Below the pieces are notes generated by a model, which was not told where the DNA came from, did not search any database, and saw nothing but the letters and a program-made list of their open reading frames with translations. Shown in pieces: positions 1-13,500 of a DNA stretch of 64,000 nt. This stretch comes from Heliocidaris erythrogramma. Its lineage: Eukaryota; Echinodermata; Echinoidea; Camarodonta; Echinometridae. Positions within the stretch are counted from its first letter, which is position 1. Every line of letters starts with the position of its first letter. A program made the translations under genes and the position numbers. The stretch covers positions 29,649,410 to 29,713,409 of the forward strand of contig CM046873.1 in NCBI GenBank assembly GCA_025617745.1, read 5' to 3'.

Positions 1-866
1 TGTCAAGGTGCGGGTGTCAACACAACTCATGCAGCCTCGCACCAAGATCAAAGTTATAATCACCATATAAATTAACAAAATTACTCAAAACAACCTAGAA
101 ATTTACCTTGGTTTCTTGCCTTGTAATCGTCTGCCCCTCGCATATTTATATATTGGCTGATTATATTGCAGTTTATTTGAGAAATAGAGAGAGCTGAAAT
201 TTGAGACAGACAGAGAGAGAGAGGGAGAGTGAGGGGGACATATAGAGGGGAAAGCGTGACATAGAGGGAGGGAGGGAGAGAGAGAGAGAGGAAGAGAGGA
301 AGGAAGAGAGATGGAAATGTGTGAAGGGCAATGAGTAATGAAAATGAGTAATGAAAGACGGGAGAATGGAACTGGGAAAGATATCAAGGGTGACACGAAA
401 TATTCCAGCACTCTAGTTTTGGTTCCATTGTATTGTACAAAGTAACATGCATTGAACATAGTACAAAATGACATCAAGCTTTGGTCCAAATATTAAGTTA
501 TGAACTATAATTTCTCATAATTATGAGAGCATTTAGATGTGACAGTTGTGACATTACTACTACAGTCAAACCTAGTGGCCACCTGTCTATAACGGTCACC
601 TGTTTATAGTGGTCACTTATATTGCCTCCCTGTAGCAAAAAATATGTGCCTTGGAACCTGTCTATAAAGGCCACCTGTCTACAGTGGCCACTTTTCTGTT
701 TCCCTTGGGTGGCCTTAATAGACAGGTTTGTTGACTGTATTTCTTATATTCTTCCATTGGCAGGTAACAAGATTGAGAAAGCTCACTAATTACTTTTTTT
801 TTTACCTTTGATAACCAGAATGTCTTCTCTTTCAATCTTGGCAGAAAGTAGCGTACACCTGTAGTC
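1..866. other. Upstream region of the AAAP transporter gene
   Basis: No exon is visible upstream of the first ATG at 867. A purine-rich GA microsatellite lies at about 200-315 and a pogo-like miniature element at 563-737. The core promoter and 5' UTR start cannot be placed from sequence alone; a non-coding first exon further upstream is possible. Confidence 0.5.
563..737. mobile_element. pogo/Tigger-like MITE
   Basis: About 175 bp bounded by TA dinucleotides. The ends are CAGTCAAACCTAGTGG and a complementary CAGGTTTGTTGACTG. The interior carries diverged repeats of 'CACCTGTCTATA'. Related elements lie at 7,246-7,421 and 35,132-35,217. It sits about 130 bp upstream of the first coding exon of the transporter gene. 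TA target sites and CAGT termini are typical of Tc1/mariner/pogo elements; the superfamily assignment is an inference. Confidence 0.75.
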
Positions 867-3800
867 ATGGCAAGCAGTAGATCGGACTATCCACTCCTTG
901 AGCGGAAGAAGTCTTACGGTCGAAGTTCAAAAGAAGAAGACGAGCACATCGAAAAAACAACGACGCATTCATCAGTAAGTTACCATGGTTACGTAAAATT
1001 ATGTAAACCATTAAAGCAAATCATCTTACCCAATTACAAGTCCTAAACTATTTAGAAATTACTTCCTAAAGATGTAGACCATCCTGTTGAAGTTGCTTAA
1101 GAAGCCCTATTTTTTCTTATGCTCTCTGGTTCGGGTACAACTGCATCTTGGCCTCTGTTTCATAAAACTTGGAGTCCAAATATAGGCCCTACCAATTTCG
1201 TCTCTTTTGTGCTTTCGTTGAGTGGGGAGTTTTCTGCATGGCCGCATGGTAATTTGGCTTCAGGGCCTGTTGATTTGTGCTCTGAGGGCCGGTTGATATA
1301 AAAGTAAAATGACCTCCGGAAAAGCACATTAATCTCCTATCCATTGAAAGTGAGACGAATTGTTGCATCAAAACTTCGGCATTATTTTAATTATCCTTTT
1401 GTCCCCTTGCAAAATACTTCGATAATCCGAGTGCTTCGATGACTCCAAACTTTTCTAAAAGTAACGTTAAATATTGGTAGAACGGAAAATCCCCCTTTAG
1501 AATCAGGCCTTAACCTATATAAAAAAAACCCACTTGTCTGGCGACTTTATGTTGGTTTTGTTGTGCAGGGATTATGGTTCACCAGGCAAGCAATAAAATT
1601 GTTCCTCTTTCTAGACTTATGACCTAAAAAATAAACATTTTTAATTTGTATTCTTATATTTCCGGCCCAAAATTAACGAAAACTATATGGGCTTATTAAA
1701 AGAATTTAGCAAGGCAATCGCAAGTTAAGATTTCTTTCCATTATTGAACCATAGTTTTGAAAATGCTATTTTATGCACTGTATTCTTTATCATGTTTATC
1801 GGCGGCGCAAAAGTTAAAAAGAATCTGATGAAACTTTCCCCCCCCCCCCCCGAATTTTGGAGCTTTCATATCGCCAATTTATGAACAATATTTTATATCG
1901 GGATGAAATTGCAAGATCATCAGGAAACATAATTATGCGAGGGATCAAAGCGACGGGGCTTTCGGAAATTTTCCATTTCAAATAGTGGAAGAAAAGGAGA
2001 GAACAGACAGAGAAAAAAAGAGGAAGGGAAAGAAAGAAAGAAAGGTGTTTCGGAACACAGGTGGTGTCGGAAGATAGATTGTAGATTGTATACAGGGGTG
2101 TCAGAACATAGGATTGTTTGAATGCTAGGGGTGTCTAATCATAAAAGTGCCTGAACATAATAGCGGTGTCTGAATATAGAGGTGTCTGAATAATAGGGGT
2201 GTCGGAATGTATAGGACCAATAGGAGTGTAGGAAAATAGGGTTTTCAGATCATAGGGGTGTCGGAATACAGGTGTGTCTGAACGTAGGTTGTCGGACCGT
2301 TGGGTTTCGACCATTATTACGAGTGAACCCGGAATTACGAATCGGTCCACTGATCATGTACAGTCTAAAGAAAAAAAATCACATAAAGTTGCATTCCTTT
2401 AACCATCTTCTGTCATCTGAAATTTTCTTATATTTTTCCTCAGCAATTCACCCATGCGGGTCTGTCGATCATGACAGCAACGGCTCTCATCAGCGGAAAG
2501 ATTGCCGGTTTAGGGGTTCAGATCCTTCCAGGTGCCGTCTCAAACACAGGTACGATCATACACAGAAAACAACCATTATCCCGTTAACCCACTGCATTCT
2601 TCTAAAAAAATATAAGGACCGGCGAAATTTTTTTTCCTGTACCTTTGGGGCTATCCAATCTGAATATTCATGAAAGAGACTACAAGTATCGGACTTGTAT
2701 TTTCTTACTCAGTTTCACCTTATTTGTAAATCAGCAAAAGAAAATTGCGTAATATATTCCTCTGCCGAGATTCGAACTTGCGGTCCTTTCATCGATAGCG
2801 CACCAGATTATCCGACTGCGCCACACAGAACAGCTGCCTACAGTTCGTTTTCATGAATATTCATGCCGACTAGTCTTGACGGAATAAACCGTATTACTCG
2901 TCATGCGCATGCGTACTCTCGTCTCTAAGACCCAAGTCATGAATATTCATATTGGATAGCCCCAAAGGTACAGGAAAAAAAAAATTAGCGGCCACGCTCA
3001 CACGAGGCTTTTATTCACCAACGTTGATTACGCCAATAATTCATCGGCCACAATAAGTAGTGAACAACAGGCCCATGTCAAATGATGGTGACGGCTGCGC
3101 ATGGCTGCGCTCGCACACACAGAACAAAAATGTTTACCGCATTCATTGCTTTGTGTATATTACTAAGCCGACAGAGTCGGACAAAGTAAAAAATGGACAC
3201 TTGTGTGTTCCGCCTAGTGTTTTGGCGCAATCTCTAGCCGCAGATGCAAACCCTTGAAGCCGACTGCGCAAGGTTTTGTCCAAAAATCGACTTTCGACGT
3301 AAAACTGGCGTAACAATCTACAAGTATAAGTCATGCGTTCCTTATTTTCCTCATAATCATTGTCTTATCCTATGGAGGCCTGCATGGGCACGGGCACAAA
3401 TTCACTTTTAGAGATAGGGGGGGGGGGGTGACATCATCTGTCGATCATCAGTCAGCTACACTAACATTCTACAATAGACAGTGGAATGTAACTTTCCCAA
3501 GCTCAGCACATGCTCACAATACAATTGCATGCTTTCAAAAATACCTCATTACCATTCTTTTCCTGGTGATGTTATACAGCATATCTGACATCGAAACTCC
3601 TATGTAGGCATTGTATGGTATGTTAGAACAGATAGTCATCTCTGGCAAAGCTACATACCACTGTCTCTCCTTAGCTCACTAATGATTGACAAATGATGTC
3701 ATTGCAGGAATGAGATCTGGAAGTGTTTTTTTTTTTTTTTGGGGGGGGGGGGGTGGAGCTTAGCCGTTTGAGAAAATGATTTTAAAAATATTTTAACAAT

Positions 3801-4482
3801 TTATGAAACATATTTAGATGCTTCAATAACAAACTATAAGTTGTATGCATCTCTGCACATCAACAGGAATCAACTTGCATTTGGGTTGCAGGGGGACCTT
3901 TATTAAAAATCTCGTTATCGGTATCGTTATCGTTATCGTTAGATGTGAGGTCTGACAAACCCTTAAGTATCTTGTTTCTCAAAATGGACTTTTAATTTTC
4001 AGCTTTTGGTTCTTTCCAAGCGATATATTTTTCTTCTAAATTTCCAAACGATGTGACATGAGCCAATAACAATGTTGGCAAGTGTACCTTTAAGGTCCAT
4101 GGCATTTGGGAGTTAGTGTGTTTGGTGCTCATCAAATTTGCTCTGCTCATATTTACCGAGCACTACTCTTTAAAAAGAATTATTAAACACGATGTTACGA
4201 CACTCCTCGTCTATTGGATTAATAATTGATGAAAATATACATATTTGGATACCACTTGTAAGTTGTAACAGTCAATGTTTTCGCAAGTCATTTGTCGATA
4301 ATTTGCTCATTGCAATTTAATTCCACTTATCTTTTGAACCATATTGTTGAAGCACCCGCTATAATACTCATTGCATTAACATCTAGATGAACATGTGTTT
4401 ATATGGGAGAGTGTTCATATGTTTACATGTTTATATGATTATGTATGTTTATTTATCTTCCTATCTATCTATATACATGTAT

Positions 4483-4524
<42 letters not shown>

Positions 4525-7500
4525 CACCCCCACACGCACACACGTTTACATGGCTTTACTTCCGAGGACAACTATTGTTCCTCTATTGTTACTCGTCCTC
4601 GGACAGTCGACGGAATAAGGCATAAATTCATTGTTCGACGTTCGAGGACTATTGTCCGCCTTCCGAGGACCATTGTTGTCATGATTTTTTTTTGTTCTCT
4701 GTCCGAAAATGTCCTCGGACATAATGCTAAACAAACGCACACACTCACACACATACGCATACACACCCTCACCCCCCCCCACACACAATGCTTCAATGTG
4801 TTTTATATGTTGTACAAGTATATGTATATTTAACTACATTTCAAACATAACTTATAAACCTAAATGTTTGCTGAATAACCTTTTTTTTAATATGCTTTTT
4901 TCACCTTCTCAATAGGACCATGGGGTCTAGTGGTCGCCATTTTGGCCTTACTCCTATCAGCCTTCACAGGCACATTACTCTCTAAGAGTTGGATCATGCT
5001 CCGACAAAGATACTCGAAATACCGCACAGAAATCAACCGTTATCCATACCCAACATTGGCCTACGAAGCTTATGGAATATGGGGCAGGTATAAAATACTG
5101 GGCTTTGTATTAAAGTAAAGGTTGAGTTTTGGGAAAGGTAAAAAATAATTTGTGAGATTTCTCATTCTTTTTATGTTAGTTTGGAAGATTATTACAGTAG
5201 ATATGTCCCCTAAAAAAGGATTGCTCTTCAAATGCCCTCACATTCAAAATATCACAAGAAACAGCTTAAATGTTCGGGCCGAACATTTTGTGTAGTCCCA
5301 TGTACACATTTCTGGGTGCAGTGTATGTGACTCTCGGCAGGATTGAGTCAATTTCTTATCTTTTTGTTGATTACAAAACCTTACAGCATACACTAATTCT
5401 AATTCTAATGTGCTATATATAATCAACCTTTCCCAATAGACCGCTTCGGTAATTATATGCAAATTTCATGCATACCTTTCAAACAAAGGTTGTTCTTGAC
5501 AACCTGAAAGCTTACCAGGCACAGCAACAAATAATGCATGCAAACTGGATTCCAACCATTGAGGCTCATTTATAAAAAGCAGGTTCATGGAATAGCTCGT
5601 CACTAGGTGCTCAGAGAATATAAGTGCATAAATTTGTATACATTACAGAAGCGGTCTTTTGCTTTGAGACAGTTTCTTTCACAATTCAGTCTCATGACCA
5701 GAACTCAACTTTATCCTTAAAGGAGAATTAACCCCTGAGTACAAATTTACTTATATTGAAAGGTGTAGTATATTCCTACTTATTGGCCTAAATCATTTTC
5801 CAATAAGATATCAGAAAAGGGTATAATAAAGATATTCCAACACCCGGTATCGTCTACTACTCATTTACATGGGGGCTGCCATTTTCTTGCTGATTTGGAT
5901 TTGTACATGAACCATTGAGAAATGTTCCGGTCAGGAAGATATTTTGAATCCAAGACCTAAATTGATTTTCTTCATTACCTAAAATCCCATATGTGACGAA
6001 AAATATAAAGTGGGTGTTTACATGATTTATAAAAATTAAATCTTTATAATGATACTTTTAAATTGTCTGGTTTTGCTTAACAAAAATCTATTTTCTTGGG
6101 TTTGCCAAACAGAGCAGAACATAATATATGCAGCATGCATTCTGACTTTTCAAGTCCCATTATCCGAAAGCAGGTGAATGCATAGTTTGCCGCTATAGAT
6201 GCTCAGGGAAGAAGCATCCATAAAATTTGAATTAATTTGCTCCGTCCATTGCGTCACAGTATCTAGAAAATAGATTTATATTAAGCGAATATCGATTTTC
6301 AACAGAAATATATAAGGAAATCTTCAGTTTAAAAATAAATTGACATATCTATTCTATATTTTAAATCTCAAATGGGTTTTTAATTTTGAAAAAGGCAATT
6401 GGGCATTTGGATTAAGAAAATCTTCTTGTACACATAAAAAAAAATGGCAGCCCCCATGTATTGCTAGCAGACGATACATATTGCTAGCAGATGATAAATT
6501 TTGCTCAGAAAATCTTGATTCGTATCGATCTCGTATATTTTGACGCGAAGCCATATAGTCTAACAAGAAGGAATAAATAACACCTTTGAACACTATCGTC
6601 TGTATTTTTGAGGTTAATTTCCCTTTAAACGCAAGTTTGTTGTATTACTTGATAAATGGAGACTTGTACCTGTTTTTACCGATAAGCGCGTTATGCCACA
6701 TCATCTGGGGGTGTTGAAATCGATCTTAAAATCAATCTTTTTCCTTTTTTTTCCTTCTTCTTCTTCTCATTTCTTACTTTTCTATTTTAATCTTCATTTT
6801 TATATTTTCCCCATATTTTAATCATAATAAAGACTTCCAGATTTTGCACAATTTACTATTTAATACATGCATGTAAAATATTATGGTTACTTATTGTTAT
6901 TATTATGTAATTTGGAACAATGATACTGGCATGTGAATATATTAGTTTGTGTAATTTACCTTGATTATTGTGAAAATGTTATTTTGAAAAAGGAAGTAAC
7001 AAAAGATTCTTAAAGAAAAAAAAATCTTAAGATCGAAATCGAGTTTAGTTTGTAGTTGATGAAACACCCCTGATCATGTGGTAGCACTGTGGTAGCTTGC
7101 ATGGTGAAGGCCCTTGAATCTCATACGAGGGGTCCTGGTTCGATCCCTGTCCGGTGCTAACATCCTTGGACAAGATGTTTTACCCACATTTTGTCCCTCT
7201 CGCCCCAAGTATACGAAATTGATACCTGGTAATAGGGTGATAATACAGTGAAACCTGTATATATATAGACCGCTTAAGGAAGACAAGAAAAGCGGTCTTT
7301 AAGAGCAGGTGGTCTTTATGTACAGGTTCATTTAATACACATTTTAATGAGAAAATCTTTTCAAGGGAAACATAGACAAGTGGTCTTTCTATACAGGTGG
7401 TCGCTAAAGCAGGTTTGACTGTAATTATATAGCAGGAACCTAAGGAAGAACAGTACTAATACTGATAAGGTTACCATGGGTAAAAATGACCGTACTAATT

Positions 7501-10500
7501 TTTACTATTATTTTTTATTTATTCTAATTTGTTCAGTTGCTTTTGTTCAAGAATGATTGAATAAAATATTTCATTGAAGAAAAATGGGCCGAATACATAA
7601 AAACTAGCCAAATACTAAAAATTGCCCCATTTTTAGGCTGATGCTAGTCTAGTTCTGGACTCTTTTTATTGATCTTTTTATTCGCCGACTATAGGCCCTA
7701 CGCGATAAGCCGAGTGATGGCACGATCCCGAGCACCTGTTGGCCCCGAAAAAAAAGAGTCCAGTGCAATTGCTCCACGCTGACGACTTTCCCTGAGATTT
7801 TTCAGGGAGAGCAATTTAAATTGGCCGCACCTACCCAGCTAAAGCGCTAGTGAACTTTGGACCCCTGACGTCAGCGTGGAGCAATTGCACTGGACTCTTT
7901 TTTTTTTCGGGGCCAACAGGTTCTCGGGATCGTGCCATCACTCGGCTTATCGCGTATAGTCGGCGAATAAAAAAATCAATAAAAAGAGTCCAGAACTAGA
8001 CTAGGCTGATGCTTGCATCTTCGCATAAGCCGTAAAACGTAGAATATGATAAAAATATGATAGGCCTAGTGTATGCATGAGCGTACAGAAGGTGCATTAT
8101 ATACATGTACATGCATATTGTTATTATCATTATGAATAGTATTTTCTATGCTTTACATTCCTTTTTTTCTTTCAGGAGAATAGCATCAACACTTCTCTAT
8201 CTATACGGAGTGGCTATATGTACGACTGGATTACTAATACTCGCTGATAATCTACATGTTTTATTAAGCCTCTTGAACGTGCACTTATCAGTGTGCGCCT
8301 ATTTGCCCTTTGTAGCTGTGTGTGTCTGTCCCTTCCTGTGGATGGGCACACCTAAAGATTTCTGGTAAGTTGAACCCTTCTGACCCCTGTTTTCATGAAA
8401 CTTTTCATCAATAAGAAGTCGTAATGACTGATATAAGCTATTGAAATCAGAGCATTTGATTTGCCAAGAGCAAATTTTTCATAGATCTGTTGCATTTTTG
8501 TATCGATAAAAAGTTTTATGAAACGGGGACCTGAAAAGATTACAGTCACACACCTTTCTCACCGTGGAACTCTAGTTTTTTCTGGTGGAGTTGATAGCCT
8601 GAGCAGAGAGCAAATAAAGCAAAATCACGTCATATCTGCTGTTTTGTGGAGTTTTCCCTCTTTAATTTCGAATCTAACATTTTTTCATATTACTTTTCTT
8701 TTGTCAGAATATTGAGTACAAAATATAGACTGACCTCGCCTTATACATAACGTGGGTGGATAGAATCAATGGCGGATTTAGGGGGGAGGGGGTCACTTCC
8801 GGCCCGTGCCCCCCCCCCCTTTGAAAGAAAAGTATACATTGTGACCCCTCCCCCATTTTTTTTTTCCCCCATTTTTAGAACTGACAACCTTTTTTATGCT
8901 TGTCAAAGAATTTTGGACGGACAAAGAGACCTCGAAATGTGTGTGACCCTTTCTTCTGTTTTTTTTTTTTTGCTTGTCAGAAAATTGTCTAAGATTGGTG
9001 CTCTCCCTTTTTAAAAATCATGGATCCGTCCGTGGGTAGGATGACAGTGTTTTTGTATCAATAGAGAGAGAGAGAGAAAGAGAGAGAAAAGGAGCAACAT
9101 AGAAAGAGGACAAGAGGAGACGCAGTAGAAGAAGTACACGAAGAAGATTGGAAATATTAAACTAATACGATTACAAAGACGAAATGGGTGAAGAAAAGAA
9201 GAAGAAGAAGAAGAAGAGGAAGAAAAGAAGAAGAAGAAGAAGAGGAGAAGAAGAAGAAGAGAAGAAGGAGAAGGAAAGAACAAGAAAAGAAAAGAAAAGA
9301 AAAGAAGAAGAAAAAAAATAATAAAAAAGAAAAATATAGGAAAGGAAGGGAATGATAAGCATGTTAAAGGGAGCGACAAGTCGCAATCTATGGGCGGTTT
9401 TACAGTTGGCTGCTCCTTTCTCTTGATCAAAGTTCAAAGCGACTTCAGTTTATCGCGCGCAGCTAATAAAAGTTCGCACATTGACCCAAATTTGAGTAAA
9501 CAAGATCGCACGTTCTTTATTCCAGTATTTGAATGCCATTGGTCGGTTACGTATGTAGGGATTCGAGTTAAGATCACCCGAGGAATTCGGCAATAACATT
9601 CCTTCGGTAGCGCACGATTGGACCTGATTGTATCCGAATTTCCCCGAGTCAGGCCAACTGGTCAGGCCCATGGATTACGACTTGCCACTCCCTTTAATGT
9701 ATGATTTACTTATTTATCAATTAAAATCATTCCTACATTGTCCTTAGGCTTGCAGGTTACTTCGCCGTTGGCACTGCGGCTACGGCAGCTGTGTTTCTCT
9801 TCGTTGGGGCCCTACTGGACCACGATGACTACACTGACCTCCACCCCGAAAACGAAGTCGAAATCGTAGCGTTCTTTTCGTCGATGGGGGACATCATATT
9901 CGCGTACGCTGGACAGTCGGTGTACCCTACAGTCCAGCATGATATGAAAAATCCGGAAGATTTTACGAGGAGTGTCCTGTTAGGTTACGCAGGTGTGGAA
10001 TTCTAAAAAAGATGACTTTTGTTAAATTAAAAATTGATAATGACTGCCCACAAGGTTGGGGCGATTATAGATTGTTACTTTATTCATCCCTTCTATTCTA
10101 ACAAGATACGCGATCGTTTGATCTTTACTATCTTTATTTTTATGATTTTTCATGATATGCTGTTAAGTGGGGGACAATTCAATTTCCCATTGTTTAATGA
10201 TACAAGTAAAGCTTTTTATGCCTCTGCTCACGGAAGATGGTGTAGGATGTAATATGTTTTCGGGTTGTCCGTCCGTCCGTCCCGCTTTCTCGTTAACCCG
10301 ATGTCTCAAGAACCATTTGAGGTATGAACTTCAAACTTGATGCTCGTATGTATCACCATATAGGAAGATGATCTGATAAGCATATGCTAGTATCGTTATT
10401 GCAATATTTCTTGAACAAGTTGGGCCACTAACTTCTAACTTGGTACTATCATGCATCACCATAGCATCACCATAGCGAGATTGTTATTTACCTAGGTCAA

Positions 10501-13500
10501 AGGTCAGAGGTGAATAATACGTGAAATAAATTGTTTTATTTAGTTGTTTTTTTATATCAACTATTATAGCTGTGAACCTCAAACTTGGTACGAGTAGGCA
10601 TCATCATATGAAACAAAGGGATCAGATGTTAGGTTCAGTAGGTCAAAGATCAAAGGTCACGGAGGTCAAGTAAATGAAATTAAAGATGTGTAATATAATA
10701 ATATATCTGTAAAGCGCTTAGAGACATCATCGATGTATTAGGCGCTATATAAAAACGGAATATTATTATTATATCTCAACTATGTTGTTTGCATGACTAG
10801 AAGGAGATAAAGTGATCAGACCTTTGGGTTGTTGGGTCAAAGGTCAAAGGGGAAAAAAGTCTACAATAACATGTAACTGTAGGCTTTTTATTCTGGTTAT
10901 CACAAGAGCATATTGGAGGCGCAGTCGTCTTGTTGACTCTGTTATGTCTCTGTGTAAATAATAATTAAATTGACTAGAAGTATACAATTGATGCATTTTA
11001 CCCGTTAAACTTTTTGGAACATGTTGATTTCATTGAATTAGTAATAGATGAAGAGCATGTTATTACTTTATTTAAATTGTTATCGGGACCAATCATTTTC
11101 ACATCTACCAAAGACGAATTAAGAACTGAAACTACATTTTAAACTTTTTTTGCACCTAAATGTACTTCACCCACTACAGTTATTGCGATTATATACTTCC
11201 CGACCACCATTGCTTGCCTTGTCATCTATGGAGAAAGCTTCCAAGAGTTCCACGTGACTAACATCCTGGACATGGTGACGTCACATTTCATCTCGGTACC
11301 TTTCATCATCCTCATCATGTTTTACGCCATCACCGTCATCATGATCACCTCCAATCCGTTCTTCCAAGATGCTGAAGATTTCTTCAATATTCCTTATGGT
11401 AGGACTTTGACGCCAGTCATGTAATCATGATAATAATGATAAGGATTATGATAGGTCTTATTTACCTAAGGTAGAGTAGACTCATCAGTATTAAACACTG
11501 CCTTTCCTGGGGGTTCTCCAATTATTATTACCTCAGGCAGTGGCGGATTAGAGCACTTCCGGTCCGTACCCCCCCCCCCCCTTATCAGAAAATTTTCTGA
11601 GATTTGTGCCCACCCTTATACAAATTCCTGGATCCGCCCCTGACCTCAGCATTGCAACTGGGTCGAGGGGGACATGTGGGTAAAACACCTTGTCCACGGG
11701 ATGTAGGCGTAGAGCAAGGATTGAACCAAGGACATTTCATAAGAGAGCCAAGAACCTTCCCCAATTGAATTTATTCACCATAGTTCAATTTTACCGTAGT
11801 AATCCGACACAGCTATGTTTCGACACCCTTATTTTTCGACACCTTACGTATCGACACCCGAATGTTTCGACATCTTTATTTTAAGACACCCAGAGGCGTA
11901 GCCTTTAGACCCAGCCTTTGAATGGGGTACATATCAGGAGGGAGGGGGCACTTGTTTCAATATGTGGATGAATAATAAAAGCTACCGATTAGGAGGAGGG
12001 GTTGGGGTCATATCATTGTCTTTTCGTGTTGCTTTTCGTTCTTTTCTTTTCGTACTCCTCCTCCTCCTCCTCCCCTGTAAATGTTTTTTTTTCTTCCCCA
12101 TTATTTTGATGGCTGTGTGTATGTGTGTGTGTGGGAGGGGGGGGGGGGAGGTAAGTGCCCTCCGTTCACCCTTTAGCTACGTCACTGGTCATCAGGACGA
12201 TTATGTTTCACCCATATGATCCGACAGCCCTTTGTTTTAACGAGGATAACGTGAAATACAACCCTTTTTTCGGGTAAATGCAAGTTCGCACCCCTTCTCC
12301 CAGCGGAGCGTGTGTAGGAGGGCCCGAGGATATTGCCGTCGTTCGAAGAATTCCCGTGGGAAATAAAGTCCGGATTTTCCCCCTTCTTAGCACTGTATTT
12401 ACGACAAGATTTCAGAGTTGCAAGCTGAAATAATATATATATATATATATATATAATGATATTTCATAACCGCGTGTTGGAAAAGCATGAAGAGAGAAAC
12501 AATTAATGAAGTCCAGAGAAGACATTGGTAATGCATTGAATTCCAACTTTTATATTTATTTTCATAAATAAATATAAAAGTTGGAATTCAATGCATTACC
12601 AATGTCTTCTCTGGACTTCATTAATTGTTTCTCTCTCTCTCTATATATATATATATAGGAAATTGTTAAACAATACATAATCATTTGAACAGCAAAAGAG
12701 AGCTGATTGTTCTCACTGTACTCTTTTAACATTCCACTCAATTTCAGAATTTACATGGAAGCGCTGCTTGCTGCGGTCCTCTTATATGCTCTTCCTTCTC
12801 CTCATCGCCATGACTTTCCCGCACTTTACCACCTTCTTGCCGCTGATCGGTGGCCCTCTCGTAGCCGTCGTCAACTTCGTCTTACCCATCGTCATCTATG
12901 CTAAACTCGTAAGGATGGAGCCATTGGTTAGCCCACCAGACAGCATGTAAGTTACACATCCTTGGCGGGTCCAGGGGTAACTAGGGGCATGTGCCCCTGG
13001 CAAAACCCAATCTGGCATACTTGAAGTACACATTAAACACAACAGAACAATGTCTCCTCTAAATATTGTGCCCCGTCAGCATTTGTAGCCCAAGAAAGGG
13101 GGGGGGGGGGGCGGAGGAAGATTTTTAGCCCCCAGCGGCGTATCCAGGATTTCCCAATAGGGGGGGGGGGGCGCCAGGAATTATTGATCGCCGTCATGTG
13201 GGAGAAATTTTGCTTCTGAAGAAGGGCCGAGATGCAAAATAGTGCTATATAGTGCTAATTTTTTTTTACGACGGCCAATAGGGGGGGGGGGCGCCTGTTG
13301 CGCCCCCCCCCCCCGGATACGCCACTGGCCCCAATTACAATTTTCCCTATATTCAGATGTTTTGCTACAAATCAAACTTTATCAGCACATGCGAAATTGT
13401 TCTCTCTAACTCTAATTTGGGCCAGACGAGAAGCCAGTATAAGAATAATGTTGAGTCATTGATAAGCTTTTTGCGATGTACACTATAAATTACCAATTCG

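Noticed and set aside
103-489. Ser/Pro/Leu-rich frame on the minus strand
   Set aside because: It reads through a GA/CT microsatellite; no start context, splice partner or known fold.
7080-7150. Possible tRNA gene
   Set aside because: Cloverleaf arms do not pair well and a SINE body follows.
9011-9437. Phe/Leu/Ser-rich 'membrane protein' frames on the minus strand
   Set aside because: Pure product of the homopurine tract at 9,060-9,345.
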